From IMG/VR virus record IMGVR_UViG_3300036770_004723, positions 62,001-126,000 of that record: a DNA stretch of 64,000 nucleotides; one strand, 5' to 3'. Below, piece after piece: positions 26,619 through 34,821 of this stretch (position 1 is the first letter of the stretch; each line of letters starts with the position of its first letter). This stretch comes from a virus. The notes under the pieces were generated by a model. That model saw only the letters and a list, made by a program, of their open reading frames with translations, ran no database searches and was not told the origin of the DNA. The position numbers and the translations under genes are program-made.

Positions 26619-26652
26619 AAATAGCCAGTAAATTCGAATTTACTGGCTATTT
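26619..26652. terminator. Bidirectional terminator hairpin
   Basis: A 34-base perfect palindrome with AAATAGCCAGTAAATTC as its left arm, followed by GTTTTAT on the plus strand and TTGTGC on the minus strand. It lies after the H1-like gene. Confidence 0.65.
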
Positions 26653-26662
26653 GTTTTATAGA

Positions 26663-27097
26663 TTAATTATCAAAAGCGAATTCGTTTGATTTCTTTTTTG
26701 ATTTTTTATCGGCCTTTGGATCGGCTTTTTTGTCGGCTTTTTTGTCGGCTTTTTTGTCAGCTTTAGCTGGAGCTTTCTTGTCAGCTACTTTTTTATCAGC
26801 AGCTTTCTTGTCAGCTTTAGCTGGAGCTTTTTTGTCAGCTTTAGCTGGAGCTTTTTTGTCAGCTTTAGCTGGAGCTTTTTTGTCGGCTACTTTTTTATCA
26901 GCAGCTTTTTTATCGCCTTTTGCTGGAGCAGCAACAACGCCAGCTAAAGAATCGGCTTGCAGTTTTGTAGCAGCAGCCAAAGCGTCAGCTTGATCAGCTT
27001 GTTTAGCCAATGCTTCGGCTTGTTTACGTAAAGCAGCTGCTTGTTTAGAAGAAGCGTTCGCAGATTTATTTAAGGCAGAAATGGCTTGTTTACTCAT
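26663..27097 (-). CDS. Histone H1-like Lys/Ala-rich protein (144 aa)
   Basis: Low-complexity basic protein. Residues ~1-55 form an Ala/Gln/Lys helix with heptads (SKQAAALRKQAEALAKQA). Residues ~60-135 are repeats of ADKKAPAKADKK and ADKKVADKK, like the tails of eukaryotic H1 and bacterial H1-like/AlgP proteins. Non-specific DNA binding or condensation is the obvious guess. The DNA repeats (26700-26920) are near-identical, so the tail length may vary between relatives by slippage. Hairpins stand on both sides, so it is likely a single-gene transcript. Confidence 0.75.
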   Translation of the reverse strand: MSKQAISALNKSANASSKQAAALRKQAEALAKQADQADALAAATKLQADSLAGVVAAPAKGDKKAADKKVADKKAPAKADKKAPAKADKKAPAKADKKAADKKVADKKAPAKADKKADKKADKKADPKADKKSKKKSNEFAFDN

Positions 27098-27129
27098 GAT
27101 GTTTTTCTCAATTTTAATTTTAAATAAAA

Positions 27130-27151
27130 GGTAGGCTAACTTTAGCCTACC
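27130..27151 (-). terminator. Terminator hairpin
   Basis: GGTAGGCTAA-CT-TTAGCCTACC, a 10-bp stem just after the acidic SAP-repeat gene. Confidence 0.65.
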
Positions 27152-27183
27152 ACAAAAAGATTAATTACGGATTGAATGGTAGA

Positions 27184-27930
27184 TTATTCTTCTTCTGACC
27201 ATTCTTCCTCTTCTTCATCTTCATCTTCATCTTCGTCAGATGAATAATTTTCTTCTAACCACCCACGAAGTTTATCTTCTGTCTTCAAGTATTTCGCCGG
27301 TACTTCAAGATCATTGTCTTTTACAAACTTTTTCAGTTCTTTTAAATCCATTTCGTCGAAGTCAGGAGCGTCATCTTCCTCTTCCTCTTCTTCGTCTTCA
27401 TCTTCGTCAGATGAATAATTTTCTTGCAAGAATTCACGAAGATCATCTTCGCTTTTTACTTTCTTAGGAACTTCAATATCATTATCTTTCGCAAACTTTT
27501 TCAGTTCCTTGAGGTTCATTTCGTCGAAGTCAGGAGCGTCATCTTCCTCTTCCTCTTCTTCGTCTTCGTCTTCATCCGAAGCAAATTCTTCTTGTAAGAA
27601 TTCACGTAAGGCGTCTTCGGTTTTTGCTTTCTTTGGAATTTCGATTTCGTTATCTTTACAGAATTTCTTCATTTCCTTGAGGTTCATTTCGTCGAAGTCA
27701 GGAACTTCCTCTTCCTCTTCTTCGTCTTCATCTGAATCTTCCTCTTCTTCCTCTTCCTCTTCTTCCTCTTCGTCTTTCTTTTTCTTTGACTTAGAAGGTG
27801 TACCTGAAGATCCAATTACAGCAGAAACTTCAGCAGAAGTAACAGCACCTTCTTCAATTGCTACGCCTAAAAGTTCCAATAAAGCCGATGCAACTGTTTT
27901 GCCTGAAGATGCTTTTGATTTTTTAGCCAT
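27184..27930 (-). CDS. Acidic protein with three SAP/HeH-like repeats (248 aa)
   Basis: Three copies of a ~35-residue helix-extended-helix unit, of the form DFDEMNLKELKKFAKDNDIE followed by VPKK, a short spacer and DLREFLQE, are joined by runs of 15-20 Asp/Glu. The unit resembles SAP, LEM-like HeH or Rho N-terminal domains, which bind nucleic acid. The N-terminal ~60 residues are unrelated. Copies at about residues 80-115, 137-172 and 194-230 differ by substitutions, so this is an old duplication. The acidic linkers could offset the basic H1-like protein encoded next door. A late promoter motif lies upstream at 28012. Confidence 0.75.
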   Translation of the reverse strand: MAKKSKASSGKTVASALLELLGVAIEEGAVTSAEVSAVIGSSGTPSKSKKKKDEEEEEEEEEEEDSDEDEEEEEEVPDFDEMNLKEMKKFCKDNEIEIPKKAKTEDALREFLQEEFASDEDEDEEEEEEDDAPDFDEMNLKELKKFAKDNDIEVPKKVKSEDDLREFLQENYSSDEDEDEEEEEEDDAPDFDEMDLKELKKFVKDNDLEVPAKYLKTEDKLRGWLEENYSSDEDEDEDEEEEEWSEEE

Positions 27931-27983
27931 TTTTAGTTTTCCCTTATTACTTTGAATTTGAGAGATTAATCGAGAGTTTTTAA

Positions 27984-28007
27984 AGAGTAGGTTTTGTTCC
28001 CTACTCT
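27984..28007 (-). terminator. Hairpin between late promoter motif and the SAP-repeat gene
   Basis: AGAGTAGG with complement CCTACTCT around an 8-base loop. It lies downstream of the ACTGTAAAT motif, so it is either the terminator of the 28038 gene or a hairpin in the 5' leader. Confidence 0.5.
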
Positions 28008-28011
28008 ATTA

Positions 28012-28024
28012 GATTTACAGTTTT
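28012..28024 (-). promoter_or_regulatory. Phage late-type promoter motif
   Basis: The minus strand reads AAAACTGTAAATCTAATAG, about 85 bases upstream of the 27930 start. Confidence 0.5.
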
Positions 28025-28037
28025 GAAATTGTAGAAC

Positions 28038-28535
28038 TTAATCTGCTAAAGACGTTTCTAAAACGAAACCTTGCTTGTTATTGTTGTTGAATACTGTGGT
28101 ATCGCCAGTAGCTGAATTTGTAATTACAACTGAATCGCCTTTGATTGTAATACGTGCGCGTTTACATTCAAACATAACATCACGTTGAATTACAGTCATT
28201 TTCACATTTTCACCTACAGCGCCAGTAAAGAACATAACATCATCTGCTTTAATTAAGCTGACGGTGTTTTTTGATGATCTAGGCTTTAAGTGGGCAACTT
28301 GGAAAATATTCCCATCAGCAGACAATAAACGACCTAATAATTCAACAGGTGCGTGTGCTACAATACGAACAGCAAATTCCGTTTTAGGATCTGCTTTTTT
28401 GGTTGTGATCTTAGAAAGCTTACCTTCGTACTTTTCAAGCATACCGCCTGAAACGTTTTTCTTTGCAACTACTTTTTTACCGGCCGCTTTAACAGCTACA
28501 TTAGGTTTAACACTTGGGCGTTTATTATTAGACAT
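28038..28535 (-). CDS. Hypothetical protein with basic N-terminal tail (165 aa)
   Basis: Unrecognised. Residues 1-30 are Lys/Ala/Val-rich and probably disordered; the rest is beta-rich (FAVRIVAHAPVELLGRLL onward). ATG with GAAGGTAAGTGT upstream. It has its own hairpin and late promoter motif, as for an abundant late product. A capsid decoration or structural role is possible but unproven. Confidence 0.68.
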   Translation of the reverse strand: MSNNKRPSVKPNVAVKAAGKKVVAKKNVSGGMLEKYEGKLSKITTKKADPKTEFAVRIVAHAPVELLGRLLSADGNIFQVAHLKPRSSKNTVSLIKADDVMFFTGAVGENVKMTVIQRDVMFECKRARITIKGDSVVITNSATGDTTVFNNNNKQGFVLETSLAD

Positions 28536-28581
28536 ACACTTACCTTCTTTGTTTGTTTATTAACAGTGTTATTAGATTATC

Positions 28582-28618
28582 AAGTTCAGGCCGGAAAATA
28601 AAAAATCGACCTGAACTT
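28582..28618 (-). terminator. Hairpin upstream of the 165-aa gene
   Basis: AAGTTCAGG ... CCTGAACTT, a 9-bp stem with a ~19-base A-rich loop. It lies between the late promoter motif at 28631 and the gene, so it may be a leader hairpin rather than a terminator. Confidence 0.5.
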
Positions 28619-28630
28619 TAATCTTAACCA

Positions 28631-28644
28631 TTATTTACAGTTTT
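28631..28644 (-). promoter_or_regulatory. Phage late-type promoter motif
   Basis: The minus strand reads AAAACTGTAAATAATGG in the gap before the 28535 start. Confidence 0.55.
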
Positions 28645-28657
28645 GTACCACGCACGA

Positions 28658-30439
28658 TTAAGCTGAGATAAGATCAACTACAACGGCGTTGTCCCATAAA
28701 GTCAGACTATCGACGCCTTGGTGTGACTGGGCGAAGTCTACTAACAGAGGCTGATATGGTTGCTCTTCAGTCTCAGCTTCAGAATTTTCCAGATAACTTT
28801 CGTCAGTTTCGTCAGTTTCTTCAAAGTCTTCTTCAGATTCTTCTTCAGATTCTTGCTCTGCGATTGAAATCAATTCGGTTAGTTTATAGTTCGGCTGTGA
28901 CGAAACATAGTCACGAATAGCGTCATTATTCAAAATGCTCGACACGGAAGCCGCAAAAACAAATCCATGTTCAACATTTGAGTCTGTATCTTCTAAAACA
29001 GAATCAGTAATCTTTGACAAGATTTTAGTCAAAGACACTAACATCTGTTCAAACTTTTGTTCAGACCGGACAGAATTCAAAAAAGGCACATTTAAATGTA
29101 CTACTACGTCAAAGAACGATGTAGTATCAATTTTGTCTGAGTTTAAGCAAACTTTAATACCTAAGAAATTGTTGATACTGAAATCTTCAGGTAGATTAAG
29201 TCCGCAATTTTCAGACAACATTGTTACACTGTCCAGTGCTTCTGTTAAGTTATTTAACAGCGTGTGCATGGTGATCTGAATATAATTCAGAGGACCTACA
29301 TAAGTACGGTTTGCTGCATTAAATTCTGCAAGTAAACGCACTACGCCTTCAATGGCGGTAGTGGCAAACCCGACATTATGGTCGTTATTTCTGGCAGCGG
29401 AAAGAGATCTTAATGGATGCTGTAAATCGTAAACTTCACCATCAATACCAGAAACGTTCTCTAATTCTGAAATTTCTACAGAAGTCAGATCTTGATTACT
29501 TTCAGCATAAAGCTGAATGATTAAACGTGCTTGAGTTTGGATCTCAATATGAGGCACGTTAGTATCACGCAAGTAGTTTACTGATTCTACACGATTCATT
29601 ACATAATCTTGAGTCGTTTCGTTTTCTTCGTTTTCTTCGAATTCGGTTTCTTCGAATTCGGTTTCTTCGAATTCGTTTTCTTCGTTTTCTTCGAATTCGT
29701 TTTCTTCGTTTTCTTCGAATTCGTTTTCTTCGAATTCGTTTTCTTCTTCGGTTTCTTGATCAGGATCAAAATCAGAATTTAGACTATCAATATCCAGATC
29801 CAGTTCTTCATCTGTAGAGTCTGAAGATTCTGCTTGAATACCTTCAAATTCTGATTCGTCATCAACGGCGTTTAAGCCGGTTTGAATCTCATAGTAGTAT
29901 TCTAACAGCATACCGCGTAAATCTGTTGTTGAAAAATCACGCCAACCTTCATACGTATTTTGAGCCGGTAAATATTTTTCAACATGATCCACACAAGCTT
30001 GACGATCCATTTTGTCAACTGTAGAAGTTACAAGATCCATAGGATCTTCCACACCAGCGGATTCCAAATCATCTAAAAGAATACCGTTTAGCGGATCTTC
30101 TTCTGTAGTCCCATCTACAGAACCAATGTCATCAAGTGAATCTTCCTCAGATTCACTTGCATTAGATTCAGACGCAGATTCAGACGCAGATTCACTTACA
30201 TTGGTTTCAGATTCATCAAATGAAAAATCACGATCAGCTTTTAAAATCAGCTGCAATTCATCCAGAAGAATCTGACGAAGACCGCGCGTATTATTAGCGT
30301 ATTCTCTTTGAATTTCGTTATACTTATTCGAGCCTAAGCTAGAGAGTAAGTCACCTAAACCACGTACAGATAAGTTGTCCAGATTTTCTTGCACAGAATA
30401 ATCTGTTTTAGAATCATACGGAAGTTTGATTGTTTGCAT
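28658..30439 (-). CDS. Large acidic hypothetical protein (593 aa)
   Basis: Unrecognised. The N-terminal ~270 residues are rich in Glu/Asp/Ser and include a run built from EENEFEE/EETEFEE units (about residues 235-275). The C-terminal half is a normal globular-looking sequence, then another Glu-rich stretch before the end. ATG with AAGGATTTAAA upstream. No enzyme motif. It belongs to a cluster of acidic proteins at 27-33 kb. Confidence 0.7.
   Translation of the reverse strand: MQTIKLPYDSKTDYSVQENLDNLSVRGLGDLLSSLGSNKYNEIQREYANNTRGLRQILLDELQLILKADRDFSFDESETNVSESASESASESNASESEEDSLDDIGSVDGTTEEDPLNGILLDDLESAGVEDPMDLVTSTVDKMDRQACVDHVEKYLPAQNTYEGWRDFSTTDLRGMLLEYYYEIQTGLNAVDDESEFEGIQAESSDSTDEELDLDIDSLNSDFDPDQETEEENEFEENEFEENEENEFEENEENEFEETEFEETEFEENEENETTQDYVMNRVESVNYLRDTNVPHIEIQTQARLIIQLYAESNQDLTSVEISELENVSGIDGEVYDLQHPLRSLSAARNNDHNVGFATTAIEGVVRLLAEFNAANRTYVGPLNYIQITMHTLLNNLTEALDSVTMLSENCGLNLPEDFSINNFLGIKVCLNSDKIDTTSFFDVVVHLNVPFLNSVRSEQKFEQMLVSLTKILSKITDSVLEDTDSNVEHGFVFAASVSSILNNDAIRDYVSSQPNYKLTELISIAEQESEEESEEDFEETDETDESYLENSEAETEEQPYQPLLVDFAQSHQGVDSLTLWDNAVVVDLISA
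29605..29760. repeat. Minisatellite coding for Glu-Asn-Phe repeats
   Basis: Tandem, interleaved copies of TTCGAATTCG(T/G)TTTCTTCG inside the 593-aa gene, with perfect and near-perfect units. Frame is kept throughout. Confidence 0.8.
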
Positions 30440-30476
30440 TTTAAATCCTTAGCGCTTTAGCGCAATTTGCCATTTA

Positions 30477-31574
30477 TTAAAAACCTAAACTTTTGAGTTT
30501 CTTCATTACTCGCGTTTTGTCTACATTAGGGTAAATTATTTCAGTACCATCTTTTGCAGCACAAAACATTTGATCAATTTTCACAAAAAACTTAGTTGAA
30601 GGATCGTTTGCTTTAGCTTCAGCTCTAGCATTACGACGCAACTCTCTATGAGCTAAACGCTTACGCTCAAAGGCTTCAACTAATTGACGCGCAGATTCTG
30701 CTTTTTCCAAAGCTTTTGCATTAGGTTTAGCTAGCTTACTAAATTCTGCCAAATAAAGCTGAGCAAGACCATTCTTTTCACGATATTTTTTCATCCAATG
30801 TAAATAAGGTGAATTTATATCAGTCTTTTCTCTAGCAATTTCATCCAATCGATCAAGGTCTAGATTAATCCATTGATCAATTAGATTTTTTTGATCACCT
30901 ACAGCATCCTTTAGTTTCAACTTACCTTTTAAAACATAAAGTTTATCGCTAGAACCAAAACAGTGCTGAGGTAAAACTTTAGGGAATAGACTATTTCCTT
31001 GAAACGTAAAATCCACGCACTTGGAAAATGTACGCTCTTTTCCCTTTTTTAAATAAGCCAAAAAAACTGAAACTAATTGAGTATCGTGCTGGCAGTTTTT
31101 ATAGACAGCATAAATATCATAAGATTTTTCGTTAATGTCTTTGGCTATGTTGACCATAAATCTAAGATAGTCAGTGCTAGGTATATACATACCGCTGACC
31201 TCACAAGATTTGTTTATATGTTCTTTCAAAGCACTAAGTAAAGTTTTTTTAGTTATTCGTTGATCTCTAAACTCTAAAGCGTCATAGCCTGCAATGTTAA
31301 ACCACAACATTGCATTAAGAGAATCTTTCGGCAAGCCAAGACCTACATAATAAAGTTTAGAAATATTTTCACAGGCAACAGAACTCCCACGCTTAGCCTG
31401 ATCGTAAAGACTACGCAAAAGATTTTTGGAAATTCTGTGCATAAAGTTGTTGCCTGTTTTTTGGTACTTATCTCCAGCAACAGGAACAGATTTAACTATC
31501 AAGGATTGTGTAGAAATAGTCGAAGGAGCTGTTTCAAACAAAATTCCTGAATACACTAAGTTCGAATAGTGCAT
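30477..31574 (-). CDS. Sel1-like repeat protein (365 aa)
   Basis: Residues ~53-95 contain one good Sel1-like unit: LYDQAKRGSSVACENISKLY, then VGLGLPKDSLNAMLWFNIAG, matching A..G...A...L...Y..G.G...D...A..W...A. Sel1 repeats are helical hairpins that mediate protein contacts. The C-terminal third is a basic helical segment. ATG with GAGGTACTT upstream; a terminator follows the upstream gene. Function unknown. No signal peptide, so probably cytoplasmic. Confidence 0.65.
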   Translation of the reverse strand: MHYSNLVYSGILFETAPSTISTQSLIVKSVPVAGDKYQKTGNNFMHRISKNLLRSLYDQAKRGSSVACENISKLYYVGLGLPKDSLNAMLWFNIAGYDALEFRDQRITKKTLLSALKEHINKSCEVSGMYIPSTDYLRFMVNIAKDINEKSYDIYAVYKNCQHDTQLVSVFLAYLKKGKERTFSKCVDFTFQGNSLFPKVLPQHCFGSSDKLYVLKGKLKLKDAVGDQKNLIDQWINLDLDRLDEIAREKTDINSPYLHWMKKYREKNGLAQLYLAEFSKLAKPNAKALEKAESARQLVEAFERKRLAHRELRRNARAEAKANDPSTKFFVKIDQMFCAAKDGTEIIYPNVDKTRVMKKLKSLGF

Positions 31575-31585
31575 AAGTACCTCTA

Positions 31586-31614
31586 AAGCTAGGGCAGAAT
31601 TTCTGCCCTAGCTT
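31586..31614. terminator. Terminator hairpin
   Basis: AAGCTAGGGCAGAA / TTCTGCCCTAGCTT, a 14-bp near-continuous stem just after the 31621 stop. A T-rich run follows on the plus strand, so it may be bidirectional. Confidence 0.7.
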
Positions 31615-31620
31615 GATTTT

Positions 31621-33135
31621 TTAAGCGATAATACCGGCGTCTTTTAAACGATTGACTGCCCAAGCTTTCAATTTTTTGAAAGTAACTGGTTCACGGGTTA
31701 AAGTCTTAACTGTGTAGTTTGACTTGATTTTGATATCATTATCAGAACACAGTTGCAGAATCTGTGAAGGATCCATAGAAAGAACTGCGTCTTCAGTTAA
31801 AAGATCAGACTCTTCTTCCTCTTCTTCCTCTTCAGTGTAAGAAAATTCATCAGAGTCTACAGCAGACTCTTCTTCCTCTTCTTCCTCTTCCTCTTCTTCC
31901 TCTAAGGAATCTGATTCGTCAGGAAAGAAAGCATCCAGAATAAATTCAATTAACTGGTCGGAATCTGCTTCATCGACAAAACTTTCGTTCTGTTCCAGGT
32001 CTTCAGATTCTTCTTCACCTAAATTAATATAGGTGTAAATAAAGTTGCGTAGCTGTTTCTCTGTCTGTTCCTCTAAAACAGCCTGAGCTTCGTCACGATC
32101 TTCACAACCTGACAGAATGTGATCTTCATCTTCATCCATATCAGCTTCTTCGCGGTTATCATCCGCTTCTTCTTCAATGAAGTCTTCATCTTCTTCAATG
32201 AAGTCTTCATCTTCTTCGATGATATCTTCAGATTCAGTTAATGCCTGAAGATCCAACTTTTCAAAGTCTTTAGATCCAAGATCTAAAGTTTCACCGTCTT
32301 CAGTTTCAACAATTAAACGTGCAACAGGCTCACGTTGCAGGCCAGCAAAATACATTGCATTACCGTCTTCGTCAACCAAACGGGATCCGACAACAAAACT
32401 GTTCTGTTCTTCTTCTGTTTCCAAAGCTAAAGCCGCGAAAACTTTTTGGGCAATTCCTGCATTTTTTGCCACTTGTGTTTCCCACAAACCTGCAACAACT
32501 CGACTTAAGGTTGTTTCTGAGAAATTGAATTCGATATCATCTTCTTCAATTTCTTCAGGTAAATCAAAGCCGATGTCACAGATAATAACAACTCGATCCG
32601 TTAAAGCACCATCCAATTCAGGATCTTCAACTTGACCAGAACAAACAACACCAGAAACATTGGTAAAGCGTGATTCTAAATATTCACGCACTAAAGATTC
32701 AATACCTGGACGCACAACAGCAGCAACTTGCCGAACGTCAGTTACCAGTTCTTTTTCAATTTCAGGCTCTGATTTTTTCTCGGCTACTTTTGTCTTTGCC
32801 TTTGCCTTAGGTTGATCATCTTCAAAACTTTCAGCTACTTTAGCTTTTTGTTTTGTTTTTGTTTTTGTCTCAGGTTTCTTTTCGACCTCAGGAATGATCA
32901 GATAACCTTCACGCACTTTAATTTTGTCGGTGATATCAGCATAAGCTTCAGGATCTACTTCAAAAAAGTTTTGTCCTTTACGTGCCAAACAAGTTGCAGG
33001 CAACGCTTTGCGCCGATCTCGCATTTTGTACGATCTTGCACTAGCTTCAACAATCTTATCACGAGAACCGTCAAGCATCGTTACCATTTTACCCACTAAA
33101 GATTCGTTCGGTACTACATTAATTTTCTTAGCCAT
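31621..33135 (-). CDS. Acidic hypothetical protein (504 aa)
   Basis: Unrecognised. The start is ATG at 33135 with AAGGTGAATAAG upstream. The order is an N-terminal globular part, a Lys/Ala-rich linker (~90-130), a middle globular part, then long Glu/Asp runs including 12 consecutive Glu. The C-terminus, with MDPSQILQLCSDNDIKIK and a basic helix, loosely resembles the SAP-like unit of the 27184 product. A late promoter motif precedes it (33177). Confidence 0.68.
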   Translation of the reverse strand: MAKKINVVPNESLVGKMVTMLDGSRDKIVEASARSYKMRDRRKALPATCLARKGQNFFEVDPEAYADITDKIKVREGYLIIPEVEKKPETKTKTKQKAKVAESFEDDQPKAKAKTKVAEKKSEPEIEKELVTDVRQVAAVVRPGIESLVREYLESRFTNVSGVVCSGQVEDPELDGALTDRVVIICDIGFDLPEEIEEDDIEFNFSETTLSRVVAGLWETQVAKNAGIAQKVFAALALETEEEQNSFVVGSRLVDEDGNAMYFAGLQREPVARLIVETEDGETLDLGSKDFEKLDLQALTESEDIIEEDEDFIEEDEDFIEEEADDNREEADMDEDEDHILSGCEDRDEAQAVLEEQTEKQLRNFIYTYINLGEEESEDLEQNESFVDEADSDQLIEFILDAFFPDESDSLEEEEEEEEEEEESAVDSDEFSYTEEEEEEEESDLLTEDAVLSMDPSQILQLCSDNDIKIKSNYTVKTLTREPVTFKKLKAWAVNRLKDAGIIA

Positions 33136-33176
33136 CTTATTCACCTTTTGCAAAAGATATTTTTGAATTTGATAAT

Positions 33177-33190
33177 GAATTTACAGTATT
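33177..33190 (-). promoter_or_regulatory. Phage late-type promoter motif
   Basis: The minus strand reads AATACTGTAAATTCATTATC, 40-55 bases upstream of the 504-aa gene. Confidence 0.55.
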
Positions 33191-33214
33191 GGCGCTGTTA
33201 AGTGCCAGCGCCAA
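33189..33214 (-). terminator. Terminator hairpin after the 196-aa gene
   Basis: TTGGCGCTG ... CAGCGCCAA, a 9-bp stem with 8-base loop directly after the 33225 stop and before the late promoter motif. Confidence 0.6.
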
Positions 33215-33224
33215 GCACAAACTT

Positions 33225-33815
33225 TTAAAAGGAAATGAATTCGCTGGCGTCAACTGACACTTCACGGCCTTTTGAAGTAACACACTTAAACTTGCATACA
33301 CCAGCACGAATACTTACACCATAAATGGCCATATCGCCAAACTTTTCATTGGTAATTGTTTTGCCGAACATGGCTAAGGCTACACCATGTTCTTTAGCCT
33401 TAGCCAAAGAAACTTTAAAGTCGTCTTTGTATTCAGCGGCGTAATCGCCTTCACGCCAAACTTTTCCTAACGCACCAACAGTACGAACAAACTGTTCGGT
33501 TGTTTGTTCGTTTGGTGGTGTTTTAGTATTTACAGTTTTCGGTTTTGCAGATCCTGAATTTTGTTGAATCTGCGCTTTAGTAACCAGTAACAAACTTTCA
33601 ATTGATTTTAAAATGCGCTCAATTGATTTTGCATCAAGAGCATCCACTTTTAAACCGGCACCTGCTAAAACTTTTTTATCTTTAGCCGGTAATTCTTCAA
33701 AAGAAAAATTCTCTTCTTTTTGTTTGACAATACGTGGCTTGACCTGACCTTTTTGGTCACGATTTACAACTTTTTGATCACGTACTGGGAAACGATTGCT
33801 TTTGTTGATAGCCAT
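33225..33815 (-). CDS. Hypothetical protein (196 aa)
   Basis: Unrecognised. A basic, disordered N-terminus (~1-35) and central Gln/Thr/Pro linker separate a helical segment from a beta-rich C-terminus (EKFGDMAIYGVSIRAGVCKF). Driven by a sigma70-type promoter at 33881-33909, so probably early expressed, unlike the neighbouring late genes. Confidence 0.68.
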   Translation of the reverse strand: MAINKSNRFPVRDQKVVNRDQKGQVKPRIVKQKEENFSFEELPAKDKKVLAGAGLKVDALDAKSIERILKSIESLLLVTKAQIQQNSGSAKPKTVNTKTPPNEQTTEQFVRTVGALGKVWREGDYAAEYKDDFKVSLAKAKEHGVALAMFGKTITNEKFGDMAIYGVSIRAGVCKFKCVTSKGREVSVDASEFISF

Positions 33816-33880
33816 TTTAAGATCCTCACAATTAAAGTTTGATTTTGGAAAGTAGCACTATTGCCCTAACCAATGCCGCT

Positions 33881-33938
33881 ATTATACCAAGATCGATTAG
33901 TTTATGCAAAGTATTTTTTTGACACACTTCGATCAGTT
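33881..33938 (-). promoter_or_regulatory. Sigma70-type promoter with conserved upstream block
   Basis: Minus strand: AACTGATCGAAGTGTGTCAA block (33914-33938), TTGCAT (33904-33909), 17-bp spacer, TATAAT (33881-33886), upstream of the 196-aa gene. Confidence 0.75.
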
Positions 33939-34005
33939 AACTTACTGTTGATTGCGCAAGTTCTAAAGTTTGTACTTAAGTAGACTTGCTTCAGATTATC
34001 CACTT

Positions 34006-34027
34006 AGATACAAACTTTTTTGTATCT
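34006..34027 (-). terminator. Hairpin in the leader between two tandem promoters
   Basis: AGATACAAA-AAAG-TTTGTATCT on the minus strand, 25-45 bases after the 34051 TATAAT. There is no gene between the two promoters, so a short untranslated RNA may end here. Confidence 0.45.
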
Positions 34028-34050
34028 AGTTCTCTGCAACCAATGACGAT

Positions 34051-34108
34051 ATTATAACAAAATACATAGTAAGGTACAACATGTATTTTTGACACACCAA
34101 GATCAGTT
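34051..34108 (-). promoter_or_regulatory. Sigma70-type promoter with conserved upstream block (no adjacent gene)
   Basis: Minus strand: AACTGATCTTGGTGTGTCAA block (34086-34108), TTGTAC (34074-34079), 17-bp spacer, TATAAT (34051-34056). Both this promoter and the 33.9-kb copy continue TATAATAnCGnCATTGGTT past the -10, which suggests a local duplication. Confidence 0.72.
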
Positions 34109-34471
34109 GGCGTTATACCTATCCAACATCAGACGTAGTTGACTTTCTTTTGTAGGAAAACCAATAACAGTAAAATCCGTAAACAATTTCAGGGCATTAT
34201 GCAATGACAGTTTAAATAGATCTTCAGACTTATTTGTACGTACCGTAACATTGAAAATATCTTGCGTTGATTTTGATAAGGTAACTACACGGTAAGTCAT
34301 GCCAGACTGAGTGAATACCAACTTCGTATCCACATATTTAAATTGAGATAAAAAGATTGGACGTTCTTTACCGTATCCAATCAATAATTCCAGTTTCCTC
34401 CAGTGACTATAATTAATGTCAGTCACATGTTCAGCAATAAATTGCTGTATTGCTTGTTTACCTTCAAACAT
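34103..34471 (-). CDS. Hypothetical protein (122 aa)
   Basis: Unrecognised. ATG with AAGGAAACCAGTT upstream. The stop codon TGA is part of the AACTGATC block of the next promoter. It forms a small early operon with the 83-aa gene upstream. Confidence 0.65.
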   Translation of the reverse strand: MFEGKQAIQQFIAEHVTDINYSHWRKLELLIGYGKERPIFLSQFKYVDTKLVFTQSGMTYRVVTLSKSTQDIFNVTVRTNKSEDLFKLSLHNALKLFTDFTVIGFPTKESQLRLMLDRYNAN

Positions 34472-34482
34472 AACTGGTTTCC

Positions 34483-34734
34483 TTAAGTAAGTTCAAGATT
34501 GGGTTTAACCAGTTTAATTATATTTAGCTGGTCACTACGGAAACAATTTCCGTCCTGTGTTATACCTGTAAAGTATCTCTGGCCTTTATGAGATTGAGCA
34601 ACTTTTTCAACAATCAAAACTAAGGCGTTTTGTTGTTTACCGTCTAAAAATACGGAAATGACGGTTAAAGGTTTTAAGTCTTCAGGCTTCATATTAGCCG
34701 GAAAACCTTTATTAACATTTAGTACGTTAATCAT
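34483..34734 (-). CDS. Hypothetical protein (83 aa)
   Basis: Unrecognised small beta-rich protein. ATG with AAAGGAAACAGC upstream, 30 bases after a sigma70-type TATAAT. First gene of a two-gene unit. Confidence 0.65.
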   Translation of the reverse strand: MINVLNVNKGFPANMKPEDLKPLTVISVFLDGKQQNALVLIVEKVAQSHKGQRYFTGITQDGNCFRSDQLNIIKLVKPNLELT

Positions 34735-34763
34735 GCTGTTTCCTTTTGCTTTAACTTGAGTAC

Positions 34764-34821
34764 ATTATAACAAAAGGCGGCATTTATGTATACCGCCTTT
34801 TTTGACACACCAAGATTAGTT
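34764..34821 (-). promoter_or_regulatory. Terminator hairpin plus sigma70-type promoter with conserved upstream block
   Basis: Minus strand: AACTAATCTTGGTGTGTCAA block (to 34821, including the TAA stop of the upstream gene), then hairpin AAAGGCGG...CCGCCTTT (34774-34801), which overlaps the promoter, then TATACA (34787-34792), 17-bp spacer and TATAAT (34764-34769). Confidence 0.68.

Noticed and set aside
26730-26993. Plus-strand frame encoding Ala/Leu/Phe repeats
   Set aside because: Antisense shadow of the Lys/Ala repeat gene; its regularity comes from the DNA repeat.
27509-27955. Plus-strand poly-Ser frame
   Set aside because: Antisense shadow of the acidic SAP-repeat gene.
29605-29760. 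Possible CRISPR array from repeated TTCGAATTCG units
   Set aside because: No unique spacers; a coding minisatellite kept in frame in an acidic protein.
33528-33540. ATTTACAGT motif inside the 196-aa gene (also inside genes near 40.97, 48.97 and 50.23 kb)
   Set aside because: Within coding sequence and some without an adjacent downstream gene start; may be chance, so not counted as promoters.
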